10,560 nt of DNA from Candidatus Moranbacteria bacterium CG23_combo_of_CG06-09_8_20_14_all_35_22 (GCA_002772115.1 PCRW01000012.1:8584-19143); one strand, 5' to 3'. Positions 1 through 7,404 are shown, counted from the stretch's first letter. Notes: generated by a model from the letters alone, not told the origin. Translations and numbers: made by a program.

Positions 1-16
1 TCTGATAAAAAATTTA

Positions 17-1111
17 ATGAATAAAAAAATAAAAATTGGAATTGTTATTATAACTGGTACGATTACGATTCTTTTAGTTATTCTTTCTTTTAATTTTAAT
101 TCTCAAGCTAAAAAAGTTGCATCTGTAGTACAACCGAATATTGTTATGGATAAAGCAATATGGGAGGAGCCAGCTCAGGTGGCTAAAAAACTTGCTGAAA
201 CAAGCTTGCTTGATAATGATTATGAATATGAGATTAATCATATATATTGCGATTCGGATTGTGAAAAAACTCTCCAACGAGAATTGAATATGTCATTTAA
301 GGACTCGATGAATTTTGATAAAAAAATAAGAGGTTTTAATGAAAAAGTAATTATTAAAAATATTGAAACAAAAGAAATAGAAAAAACAAATGAAAAGGCC
401 GCATATGACATTTCCATAGACTACGGTTTTAAGGATAGCATGGCTACAACAGGTGTAGGAATGCGTTATACTCTTGAAAAAAGAGGCGCAAAATGGATGT
501 TAAATGCAAAAGATTCTTTATATGGTGCTATTTCTATTTACAAAAATTATATTAAAATATTGGATGATATTGAAAAATGCCGAGAAGCTGGACCTGTTAT
601 ATTTAATGTATCAAAGGAAGGCGGGACTTTTGCTATTTCCGATAAGAGTAATCCACTATACGGATTTTCTATTAGAATGCCAAAATTAAAGGAAGATATT
701 AATATTAAAGTTGGTTGCTTTCCTAGTTTTCTTCCTATAAGTAAAAAAAGTTTCTATATTAGTTTGCCGATTTCAATAGAAATGGATAAAGTTTTTGGGC
801 CAGATATAATTGCTTCAGAAGAAAGTATTCCTTCTCCATTATTGCATAGTGTAAAAGGTGTAGAAGAAGACCCTCAACTTAAAGGGAAATGGCCATTAAT
901 TGAAATTCCCTATTATGATGTTGCCTTGGATGATTCTAAAATATTAATAACTGGACTTATTGGTTCAGATAATAAGCTTGAAGATCCTAAAATAGATATA
1001 AATTATTTTCCTATGGAATATGATACTAATAGGAAAGTTTTGAGGGGACACTTTTTATATTTGAATAAGAGTTTGGCTGCGACAGAAAATATTCAAAATG
1101 TAAAATTATGA
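17..1111 (+). CDS. Membrane-anchored extracytoplasmic protein of unknown function
   Basis: I do not recognise this 364-residue protein. A short basic N-terminus (MNKKIK) is followed by one strongly hydrophobic segment at about residues 7-27, read as a signal anchor or uncleaved signal peptide. The rest is soluble and probably lies outside the membrane. Four cysteines are present (C78, C82, C188, C234); C78 and C82 form a CxxxC pair and could make disulfides outside the cell. Residues 110-170 alternate short beta-like stretches and end in a Tyr-x-Leu-Glu-Lys...Lys-Trp pattern that resembles the last strands of NTF2-like accessory domains; this is a weak resemblance only. No Shine-Dalgarno site is visible before the ATG, and the upstream promoter would lie outside the window. 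It ends in TGA, 68 bases before the next gene. Codon use is noticeably AT-rich compared with ftsK or recA. The reading frame is long and convincing; the function is unknown. Confidence 0.8.
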   Translation: MNKKIKIGIVIITGTITILLVILSFNFNSQAKKVASVVQPNIVMDKAIWEEPAQVAKKLAETSLLDNDYEYEINHIYCDSDCEKTLQRELNMSFKDSMNFDKKIRGFNEKVIIKNIETKEIEKTNEKAAYDISIDYGFKDSMATTGVGMRYTLEKRGAKWMLNAKDSLYGAISIYKNYIKILDDIEKCREAGPVIFNVSKEGGTFAISDKSNPLYGFSIRMPKLKEDINIKVGCFPSFLPISKKSFYISLPISIEMDKVFGPDIIASEESIPSPLLHSVKGVEEDPQLKGKWPLIEIPYYDVALDDSKILITGLIGSDNKLEDPKIDINYFPMEYDTNRKVLRGHFLYLNKSLAATENIQNVKL

Positions 1112-1132
1112 GTCCCCGAGTTTAAGAAATAA

Positions 1133-1158
1133 TTGCAACAATTATAAATCTGTATAAT
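1133..1158 (+). promoter_or_regulatory. Candidate promoter for the small membrane protein / radical SAM pair
   Basis: A perfect -10 box TATAAT lies at 1153-1158, 21 bases before the ATG at 1180. The best upstream match is TTGCAA at 1133-1138, but the 14-base spacing is shorter than the usual 16-18, so the -35 assignment is doubtful. A start near 1165 would give a leader of only about 15 nt. Confidence 0.35.
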
Positions 1159-1179
1159 TTAATTTTAATAAACATAACT

Positions 1180-1434
1180 ATGAAAAAAATTAAAAAAATA
1201 TCAATGTATTTTTTGGGAATACTTTCTGCATTTGTTTTTGGAAAAATTAATGCTCTTGCTCAGCTTACAGTTCCTAGCGGACATAATATACCTATGTATG
1301 GAAGTCCAAATGCGATACTATTTAATATATTTAGTTGGCTTGCTCTTCTAATTACATTTTTTGTAACATTGACAGTGGGGATAATTGTTTTTATTAGATG
1401 GAAAAAAAGAAAAAATGTTGAAAAAGATTCTTAA
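1180..1434 (+). CDS. Small exported single-span membrane protein, partner of the radical SAM gene
   Basis: This 84-residue protein is unrecognised. It has a basic N-terminus (MKKIKK), a hydrophobic core at residues 9-20 and an Ala-Leu-Ala site at 25-27, which together read as a classical Sec signal peptide cleaved before Q28. After cleavage there would be a short external segment of about 18 residues rich in Pro, Gly and Ser, then one membrane span at about 46-73, then a basic tail (RWKKRK) that should remain in the cytoplasm. The ATG at 1180 lacks a Shine-Dalgarno site. Its last 20 bases overlap the start of the radical SAM gene, which suggests translational coupling. One inference is that it is the substrate or membrane partner of that enzyme; an unrelated small membrane protein is also possible. 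It is not a convincing VirB2/TrbC pilin, since only one span follows the signal peptide. Confidence 0.7.
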   Translation: MKKIKKISMYFLGILSAFVFGKINALAQLTVPSGHNIPMYGSPNAILFNIFSWLALLITFFVTLTVGIIVFIRWKKRKNVEKDS

Positions 1435-2503
1435 ACTAGGACGACAAAGTCTATGGTTGACACATCGCGAGTACCTTCGCGAAAAACATGAACTCCAATA
1501 TCTTTTTTGGGAATGCACTTTGAATTGCAATTTTAAATGCAAACACTGTGGAAGTCGTGCCGAAGAAAATGTTTTTGTAGAAGTTGTCAGCACGGAAGAA
1601 ATTAAGAAAACTTTTTTAGATGTTGCCAAAAATTTTGATGCCAAAAAGATTACAATCGCAATCACAGGAGGCGAACCTCTTTTGCGAAAAGATCTTTTTG
1701 AAGTTATGAAATATGCGAGTTCTTTTGGATTTCAATGGGGGATGGTTTCCAATGGATTTTTTATCAATCAAGAAGTTGTTGAAAAAGCCAGAGAGGCTAA
1801 AATGATGACAGTTGATATAAGTATCGATGGTATTGGAGAAATTCATGATGAATTTCGCAACATGAAAGGTGCTCATAACAAAGCAATCAATGCCGTTAAG
1901 CTTTTTGCAAAAGCTGATTTCTTAAATTCACTTAGAATCACAACAACTATTCATAGTAAGAATATTGATAGTTTAGATGAAATGTATGAATATTTTTCTA
2001 CTCTAGGTATTAGTGACTGGCGTCTTTTAAATGTGGATCCAATTGGAAGAACTATTTGCAATGACGATATTCTTCTTGAAAAAAAACAACTTGAAAAACT
2101 TTTGCGATTTATAAAAAATAAAAGAAAGACAAGATCAAAAATGAGAGTTACTTTTGGCTGTGCTTATTTTTTGGGAGATGAATTTGAAGAAGAGGTGAGA
2201 AATAATTTATTTTATTGCGGAACAGGAATCAATATTGGAAGTATTTTGCATAATGGAGATATTTTTGTTTGTCCAAATGTTCCAAGGCAAAATAATCTTA
2301 TCCAAGGCAATATCAAAAAAGATTCTTTTTCGGATATTTGGAATAATAAGTTTGAATTTTTTAGAGACAAAAATCGCAGTGCTTGTGAAAAATGTCAAAA
2401 GTGTGATCATTGGAATGAATGTCTAGGTGGTTCTCTTCATACATGGGATTTTGAAAAAAAACAACCGAAAGTTTGCTTTATGGATAAAGATTTGCATTTA
2501 TAA
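1415..2503 (+). CDS. Radical SAM/SPASM domain enzyme
   Basis: The protein is 362 residues from the chosen ATG. The radical SAM cluster motif CxxxCxxC is at C38, C42 and C45, preceded by a Phe-Trp-Glu-Cys strand. The GGEP motif that helps bind S-adenosylmethionine is at 85-88. The C-terminal third carries a SPASM-type set of cysteines: C249, C268 (YCGTG), C286 (VCPN), C324, C327, C330, C336 and C354. These are enough for one or two auxiliary iron-sulfur clusters. SPASM enzymes typically modify peptides or protein side chains (sactipeptide and PQQ maturases, anaerobic sulfatase maturases), so a ribosomally made substrate is likely; the actual reaction is unknown. Only 33 residues precede the first cluster cysteine, too few for a fused PqqD-like peptide-recognition domain. 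The frame stays open back to a TTG at 1385, but the ATG at 1415 gives the usual short lead-in and overlaps the upstream gene by 20 bases. Confidence 0.9.
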   Translation: MLKKILKLGRQSLWLTHREYLREKHELQYLFWECTLNCNFKCKHCGSRAEENVFVEVVSTEEIKKTFLDVAKNFDAKKITIAITGGEPLLRKDLFEVMKYASSFGFQWGMVSNGFFINQEVVEKAREAKMMTVDISIDGIGEIHDEFRNMKGAHNKAINAVKLFAKADFLNSLRITTTIHSKNIDSLDEMYEYFSTLGISDWRLLNVDPIGRTICNDDILLEKKQLEKLLRFIKNKRKTRSKMRVTFGCAYFLGDEFEEEVRNNLFYCGTGINIGSILHNGDIFVCPNVPRQNNLIQGNIKKDSFSDIWNNKFEFFRDKNRSACEKCQKCDHWNECLGGSLHTWDFEKKQPKVCFMDKDLHL

Positions 2504-2594
2504 AAAAATTATCTTTCCAAATCCAACACTTCATCAATCCTAATTTTCGAAACGAATTCGGATGGTTTTAGTTGTAGGCTTCAATCGCAGTTGC

Positions 2595-2623
2595 TTAATA
2601 AATATCAAAATTCAGCTTAAAAT
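2595..2623 (+). promoter_or_regulatory. Upstream, degenerate copy of the ATPase promoter
   Basis: TTAATA at 2595-2600, a 17-base spacer and TAAAAT at 2618-2623. It aligns without gaps to the stronger promoter 117 bases downstream: 2593-2625 and 2710-2742 match at 29 of 33 positions. The -35 box is the part that has decayed, so activity is doubtful. Confidence 0.35.
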
Positions 2624-2669
2624 TGAGAATGCAATCGCATAATTTATACTAATTTTATAAATTATTCAT

Positions 2670-2688
2670 CCTAAAGCTTCGCTTTAGG
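2670..2688. repeat. Perfect short hairpin CCTAAAGC-TTC-GCTTTAGG
   Basis: An 8 bp perfect stem with a 3-base loop sits in the spacer between the radical SAM and ATPase genes. No T-run follows it on either strand, so it is not a standard intrinsic terminator. It may still end or stabilise the radical SAM transcript. Confidence 0.5.
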
Positions 2689-2711
2689 AAATTAGGAAAC
2701 TTGGACGGTGC

Positions 2712-2740
2712 TTGACAAATATCAAAATTTAGCCTAAAAT
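2712..2740 (+). promoter_or_regulatory. Strong sigma70-type promoter of the AAA/DUF4143 gene
   Basis: Consensus TTGACA at 2712-2717, a 17-base spacer and TAAAAT at 2735-2740. Transcription would start near 2747, about 25 nt before the ATG. The -10 box lies in the left arm of a dyad: GCCTAAAATTG at 2732-2742 faces CAAATTTAGGC at 2755-2765 (10 of 11 pair, loop of 12). The dyad could be an operator or a short leader hairpin. Confidence 0.75.
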
Positions 2741-2771
2741 TGTAAGTAGAATAACAAATTTAGGCAAAATT

Positions 2772-3914
2772 ATGCAAATAATCTCAAGAATAGCCCAAAA
2801 ACAAATAGAAACCGAGCTTTTTAAGGGCAAAGCTATCATTATTTACGGCGCTAGGCAAGTGGGAAAAACGACCCTAGCTAAGCAAATAATCGAAAAATAC
2901 GGCGAAGAAGCCAATTATTTTGATTGTGAATTGCTCAATGTGAGGCAAAATCTTGAAATTCCCGAAGTAAACCGGCTAAAATCATATCTAGGAAGATATA
3001 AATTGGTAGTTCTGGATGAAATGCAAAAAATGTCCAATGCTGGAACGATATTGAAAATTTTGGTGGATCATTGCCCGGAAATTCAAATTATCGCTACTGG
3101 TTCGTCAAGTTTTGAAATGGCGAATAAAACTAGCGAACCAATGACGGGAAGAGCAAAAAGATTTACGCTGTATCCTTTTTCAATTATTGAATTGGAACAA
3201 AAATATAACCGATTTGAAATAGACGGCAAATTGGAAAATATTATGCGCTTTGGAACTTATCCGGAAGTTTTTTTAGCGGAAAATGAGGATAGTATAAAAG
3301 AAAGAGTGGATGAAATTGTTTCAAATTATTTATATAAAGATATTTTAGCCTTTGAAGGAATTAATAAATCCAGCGTGATTGAAAATCTTTTGAAGCTTTT
3401 AGCGCTTCAACTTGGACAAGAAGTTTCTTATACGGAATTGGCGAAAAATCTAGGGATAAGCCGACTCACAGTGCAAAAATATATTGATATCTTAGAGCAG
3501 TCTTTTATAATTTTTACATTAAAAGCTTTTAGCCGGAATATGCGGAAAGAAATTTCAAAATCTGTTAAAATTTATTTTTATGATTTGGGAATTAGAAATA
3601 GCTTGATTCAAAATTTTAATTTATTGTCGCTTCGAAATGACACGGGAGCGCTTTGGGAAAATTTGCTTATCATAGAAAGAATAAAAAGAAATTCTCATCG
3701 AAAATTGCGTCCAAATAAATATTTTTGGCGAACTTATGATCAACAAGAAATAGATTTTATAGAAGAGCAGGACGGAAAACTTTTTGGTTATGAAATGAAA
3801 TGGAAAAAGAAACAAGTTAAGGCTCCAGCGGAATGGTTGAAAAATTATGAAAATTCTTCTTTTGAAATAATTAATAAAGAAAATTATTTTGAATTTGTGG
3901 GTCGCAAGGATTAA
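2772..3914 (+). CDS. AAA_14 / DUF4143 family ATPase
   Basis: This 380-residue protein has the layout of the widespread AAA_14 plus DUF4143 family. The Walker A motif is GARQVGKT at 26-33. The Walker B strand ends in D82-E83, followed by Met-Gln. A sensor-1-like TGSSSFE lies at 109-115, and the family's short GR-x-K-x-F-x-L-x-PFS stretch at about 126-137. A winged-helix-like segment at roughly 218-250 (ELAKNLGISRLTVQKYIDIL) opens the C-terminal domain. That domain ends with D328 and E341-Met-K343, a spacing that suggests a restriction-endonuclease-like core; whether it is active cannot be told. The length is typical for the family. No specific role is established: members are common, often present in several copies, and tend to sit alone in accessory regions, as here. 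The gene has its own promoter, a dyad before its start and only a weak AGG as ribosome site. Confidence 0.92.
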   Translation: MQIISRIAQKQIETELFKGKAIIIYGARQVGKTTLAKQIIEKYGEEANYFDCELLNVRQNLEIPEVNRLKSYLGRYKLVVLDEMQKMSNAGTILKILVDHCPEIQIIATGSSSFEMANKTSEPMTGRAKRFTLYPFSIIELEQKYNRFEIDGKLENIMRFGTYPEVFLAENEDSIKERVDEIVSNYLYKDILAFEGINKSSVIENLLKLLALQLGQEVSYTELAKNLGISRLTVQKYIDILEQSFIIFTLKAFSRNMRKEISKSVKIYFYDLGIRNSLIQNFNLLSLRNDTGALWENLLIIERIKRNSHRKLRPNKYFWRTYDQQEIDFIEEQDGKLFGYEMKWKKKQVKAPAEWLKNYENSSFEIINKENYFEFVGRKD

Positions 3915-3946
3915 TTTTAGGGGCGTTTTTTGATTTTCAGATTTTG

Positions 3947-3955
3947 TGGTAGAAT
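3947..3955 (+). promoter_or_regulatory. Extended -10 promoter directly before ftsK (possibly leaderless)
   Basis: TGG-TAGAAT at 3947-3955 fits the extended -10 pattern TGnTATAAT. No good -35 box lies at normal spacing; TTGATT at 3930-3935 is only 14 bases away. The -10 ends 8 bases before the ATG at 3964, so the transcript would begin within a base or two of the start codon. No Shine-Dalgarno site is present, which agrees with leaderless translation. Confidence 0.45.
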
Positions 3956-3963
3956 AGTTTTAT

Positions 3964-6351
3964 ATGGGAAGACATAAGAAAAATAAAAATATCGAAGAGG
4001 ATAATTCAGAAGAAAGTGCTAAAGAGAAAAAGCCAAGGATTAATCTCAAGGGGGACGCCAAAAGAAGCGCTTTGGCGGTGGTTCTTTTTGCGTTGGCGGT
4101 GCTTTCTGTTTTGGGGTTTTTTGGTTGGGCGGGATCTTTTGGAGGATTTTTGGATCGAATGATTGGCTATTTTATTGGCTATGTGAAATTTATTTTTCCG
4201 CTTTCACTAATCATTGCCGGAATAGTTTTGCTACTGCGTCGGGAAACAGCTTTTTATGTGACAAAATTTATCGGTCTAACAATGTCTCTTTTGAGCATCG
4301 CGGGAATTTTTCATTGGTTTTATAAAACTGAAGAAATGCTAAAAGTAGCCAGCCAAGGTCAAGGGGGAGGATATCTTGGTTACGGAATGAGTTATTTTTT
4401 AGAAAAATATTTAGGCGAAGCTGGAAGTTTAGTGGTGCTTTTGGCTATTTTTTTATTAGGCATAATTTTGACTTTCAATTTTTCTATCGTGCATTTCTTT
4501 TTGAAATTTAAAAAACAGGAGGATACAGAAGAGACGAAGAACGACATAGAATTAGAAACGCAAAATAATACAGAAATAAAACAAAGCGAAGCAGAAATCT
4601 TGCTAGAAGTTAAAGATGAAAAAATTTCGCAAGAGGCGGAAGTAGAAAAAAATATCGGCAAAATTGAATTTGTGGAAGGACGCGATCAATTCGTTTCTCC
4701 ACTTTTGGCAGAACAGGAATTGATAACGCCAGAAATCACTCCAAAAAAAATAATGGAAAGGCGTTCTTTGGATATGGATTTTCCTGCCAAAGAATTTAAA
4801 TTTCCGAAAAAATCAGGCAAGTCAAAATGGACTTATCCAACAGCTGATATGCTGGAAAAAACTTTTGGCGCTGCTCAAGGGGGCGATATTGAAAATAATT
4901 TTGCGATTATTGAAAAAACTCTCCACGATTTTGGCATTCAAGTAGAAAGAGGCACAGTTAAAATAGGACCGTCGGTGACGCAATATAGTTTTCGTCCGGC
5001 AGTGGGAGTAAAAATTGCTAAAATTTTAGCGCTTCAAAATGATTTGTCTTTGGCGCTGGCCGCTCATCCAATTAGAATTGAAGCGCCGATTCCAGGGCAA
5101 TCTTTGATTGGGATTGAAATTCCTAATAAGACGGTGCTGGTTGTTCGATTGCGGGAAATGATTGAGGAATCGCAATTTAGAAAAAGAACTTCAAGTTTAC
5201 TTTTAGCGCTAGGTGAAGATGTGGGAGGTAATTGTATTTTTGGTGATCTGTCTAAGATGCCTCATCTAATGATTGCTGGAGCAACGGGAACAGGAAAATC
5301 AGTTTGTATAAATTCAATCATCACTACACTGCTCTATCAAAATTCTCCCCAAGATTTGAAATTTATTATGGTTGATCCAAAAAGAGTGGAGCTTTCGCTG
5401 TATAACGGAATAGCGCATTTACTTACGGATGTGATTGTGGAAAACAGCAAAGTGATTAACACTTTGAAATGGGCGGTGGGAGAAATGGAAAGAAGATACC
5501 GATTACTCCAAGATGCCGGATCAAGAGATATAAATTCATATCGGGAAAAATTTCATTCAGGCTATAAAATAAAACGGACTGATTCGGAAACTAAAGAAAC
5601 TTATGAAGAAGATTTGAAAAATTTACCTTATATTGTAATTGTGATTGACGAATTGGCGGATCTAATGGGTAGTCATGGCAAAGAAGTGGAAGGGGCGATT
5701 GTGCGAATTGCCCAGATGGCGCGAGCAGTGGGAATTCATTTGATTGTTTCGACTCAACGACCATCAGTAGAAGTGATCACAGGACTCATCAAAGCTAATA
5801 TTACTACCCGAATTGCTTTTCAAGTAGCCACGCAAATTGATTCTCGAACAATTTTAGATATGGGTGGAGCGGAAAAATTACTCGGCAATGGGGATATGCT
5901 CTACCTTAGTGCTAGCTCTCCCAAGCCAAAAAGAATTCAAGGAGTTTTCATTAGCGAATCGGAAGTGAAAAGAGTGGTGAGTTTTATAAAAGATAAAAAC
6001 AAAGAGGATAAAAAAGAAGACGAGGAAGAAATAAAAATAACAGAAAATTTTCAAAAAGAAATTACAGAATTCAAGGCGGAAGAAGAAAACGGAGAGGATA
6101 GCGAATTATTGGTGAAAGTCGAAGAAGAAATTAAAAAAAGCAAGAAAGCTAGCGCTTCATTTTTGCAAAGAAGATTTCGAATCGGCTATGCCAGAGCTGC
6201 TAGAATTCTAGATATTTTGGAAGAAAAAGGCGTGATTGGACCATCAGACGGGGCTAAGCCAAGAGAAATTTATGGCGTCGAGGAACAAGAAAATATAAAC
6301 TACGAAGACAAAATCGAAGATCAGAAAAAAAGGGATAAATGGGAGATATAA
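3964..6351 (+). CDS. ftsK: FtsK/SpoIIIE DNA translocase
   Basis: This 795-residue septal DNA pump moves chromosome ends out of the closing division site using ATP. The order of parts is standard. A basic cytoplasmic N-terminus is followed by four membrane spans at about 35-57, 66-91, 97-119 and 153-179. A charged Glu/Lys-rich linker runs to about 285, much shorter than in E. coli. The alpha/beta motor has Walker A GATGTGKS at 439-446, Walker B ending in D562-E563, and the STQRPS stretch near 596-601. After a second acidic linker (about 670-710) comes a winged-helix gamma domain at about 712-775 (FLQRRFRIGYARAARILDILEEKGVIG), the part that reads KOPS/SRS-type DNA orientation sites. The ATG at 3964 is preferred because it gives the basic N-terminus and sits just after an extended -10 box. 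The RodZ-like gene starts 4 bases after the stop, so the two are probably co-transcribed. Confidence 0.97.
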   Translation: MGRHKKNKNIEEDNSEESAKEKKPRINLKGDAKRSALAVVLFALAVLSVLGFFGWAGSFGGFLDRMIGYFIGYVKFIFPLSLIIAGIVLLLRRETAFYVTKFIGLTMSLLSIAGIFHWFYKTEEMLKVASQGQGGGYLGYGMSYFLEKYLGEAGSLVVLLAIFLLGIILTFNFSIVHFFLKFKKQEDTEETKNDIELETQNNTEIKQSEAEILLEVKDEKISQEAEVEKNIGKIEFVEGRDQFVSPLLAEQELITPEITPKKIMERRSLDMDFPAKEFKFPKKSGKSKWTYPTADMLEKTFGAAQGGDIENNFAIIEKTLHDFGIQVERGTVKIGPSVTQYSFRPAVGVKIAKILALQNDLSLALAAHPIRIEAPIPGQSLIGIEIPNKTVLVVRLREMIEESQFRKRTSSLLLALGEDVGGNCIFGDLSKMPHLMIAGATGTGKSVCINSIITTLLYQNSPQDLKFIMVDPKRVELSLYNGIAHLLTDVIVENSKVINTLKWAVGEMERRYRLLQDAGSRDINSYREKFHSGYKIKRTDSETKETYEEDLKNLPYIVIVIDELADLMGSHGKEVEGAIVRIAQMARAVGIHLIVSTQRPSVEVITGLIKANITTRIAFQVATQIDSRTILDMGGAEKLLGNGDMLYLSASSPKPKRIQGVFISESEVKRVVSFIKDKNKEDKKEDEEEIKITENFQKEITEFKAEEENGEDSELLVKVEEEIKKSKKASASFLQRRFRIGYARAARILDILEEKGVIGPSDGAKPREIYGVEEQENINYEDKIEDQKKRDKWEI

Positions 6352-6355
6352 TTTT

Positions 6356-7360
6356 ATGAATGGCTTTACTAAAAAAACTGTTCAAACTTTGACACTGGGG
6401 GAAAAATTGAAAAAACTTAGAAGCGACAAAAGAGTTTCCCTTAGTGAAGTTTCTCGGCTGACAAAAATTCAGCCGGCTTATTTGGAATACTTGGAAGAAG
6501 GATGTTGGGAAAAATTGCCAGCCGATGTTTATGTGAAGGGATTTTTGCGAAGCTACGGCGAATTTTTAGGAGTGGATGAAAATATTCTCATCCGGCTTTA
6601 TGAAAGAGAAAAAGAAATCAAAGAAAATTTAAATAAAAATAAAAAAAATAATACTGAAAAAAGAAAGCCGATAAATATTTCACCTTTTATTTTTACGCCT
6701 AAAAAAATAGCCATTTTAATAATTTCCGCGTTGGTTGTTCTAAGCTTATCTTTGCTCTATCGGGAAATAAATTCTTTCGCTAGCGCGCCGAGTTTGATTA
6801 TCTTTAATCCTCAAGATAATAGTCAAATTGCAGGAGATTCGGTTTATATTGAAGGCATAACAGATCGAGAGGCACTTCTTTTTGTAAATGGCCAACCGGT
6901 TTTGGTGGGGGACGATGGTCGATTCAAGGAAAATTTGACTTTACAGTCTGGACTTAATATTATTAATGTGAGAGCGATAAATAAATTTGACAAAGAAGCA
7001 GTTGAAAATTTGAATGTTAATTCCAATTATGAAAAAAAAGAAGAAAACCAAAAACAGGAAGCAAATGAAAATATTTCTAATTTAGATAATAAAAAAGAAA
7101 TTCAAATAGAAATCAAAGTTGAACCCGGACCAGTTTGGATAAGTGCAGAGGCGGATGGCAAGTTGGTTTTTAGCGGAACAATGTTAAGTGGTGCAGTGCA
7201 AATTTTCAAAGCGCAAGAAAAAATAGTGCTAAGTTCGGGGAATGGAAAATCAACTTTCATTACTCTCAATGGGCAAGATTTGGGAGCACTTAGTCCAAAT
7301 TCAGGGGCGGTTAAGGAAGCGATTTTTACGCCAGAAACGGAGCACTTGCCAGAATTTTAG
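6356..7360 (+). CDS. RodZ-like membrane protein: HTH_25, one span, Ig-like and DUF4115-like domains
   Basis: This 334-residue bitopic protein has an N-terminal helix-turn-helix domain of the RodZ/YmfM type at about 12-82 (LGEKLKKLRSDKRVSLSEVS, then PADVYVKGFLRSYGEFLGVD). A basic linker is followed by one membrane span at about 117-134. Outside is an Ig-like or glucodextranase-B-like beta domain at about 145-222 (PQDNSQIAGDSVYIEG, VNGQPVLVGDDGRF). A polar linker then leads to a DUF4115-like domain at about 249-325 (WISAEADGKLVFSG, FITLNGQDLGAL). RodZ links MreB to the envelope in rod-shaped cells; whether this protein does so depends on MreB being present, which the window does not show. The extra Ig-like domain is not part of E. 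coli RodZ. A GGGAG at 6341-6345, inside the end of ftsK and 10 bases before the ATG, is one of the few plausible Shine-Dalgarno sites here. The recA promoter overlaps the last codons. Confidence 0.85.
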   Translation: MNGFTKKTVQTLTLGEKLKKLRSDKRVSLSEVSRLTKIQPAYLEYLEEGCWEKLPADVYVKGFLRSYGEFLGVDENILIRLYEREKEIKENLNKNKKNNTEKRKPINISPFIFTPKKIAILIISALVVLSLSLLYREINSFASAPSLIIFNPQDNSQIAGDSVYIEGITDREALLFVNGQPVLVGDDGRFKENLTLQSGLNIINVRAINKFDKEAVENLNVNSNYEKKEENQKQEANENISNLDNKKEIQIEIKVEPGPVWISAEADGKLVFSGTMLSGAVQIFKAQEKIVLSSGNGKSTFITLNGQDLGALSPNSGAVKEAIFTPETEHLPEF

Positions 7361-7374
7361 TGGAGTGATACAAT
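7346..7374 (+). promoter_or_regulatory. Probable recA promoter inside the 3' end of the RodZ-like gene
   Basis: TTGCCA at 7346-7351 (5 of 6 to consensus), a 17-base spacer and TACAAT at 7369-7374 (5 of 6). The TGA just before the -10 box makes it an extended -10. Transcription would start near 7381, giving recA a leader of about 250 nt. Confidence 0.65.
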
Positions 7375-7386
7375 ATCAGTAAGGTT

Positions 7387-7400
7387 TTACGAAATACGAA
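7387..7400. repeat. CGAAATACGAA-type intergenic repeat, copy 1
   Basis: TTACGAAATACGAA recurs exactly at 9528-9541 in the rpmB spacer. Both copies sit in non-coding DNA, next to further inverted-repeat material. Confidence 0.6.
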
Positions 7401-7404
7401 ATAA

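Noticed and set aside
1109..1132. UGA recoded as glycine, as in some Patescibacteria lineages
   Set aside because: Reading through the TGA of the first gene adds only seven residues, and the conserved genes (ftsK, recA, ndk, M50) use GGN for glycine with no internal TGA.
1385..1414. TTG at 1385 as the start of the radical SAM gene
   Set aside because: It would add ten residues that are just the other frame of the upstream gene's membrane tail. The ATG at 1415 is a better start with a modest overlap.
1180..1434. VirB2/TrbC-type pilin
   Set aside because: Size and signal peptide fit, but only one membrane span remains after cleavage where these pilins have two, and no secretion genes are nearby.
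2562..2642. 26-codon ATG reading frame in the spacer before the ATPase
   Set aside because: Too short, no ribosome site, overlaps the duplicated promoter unit, and has no recognisable features.
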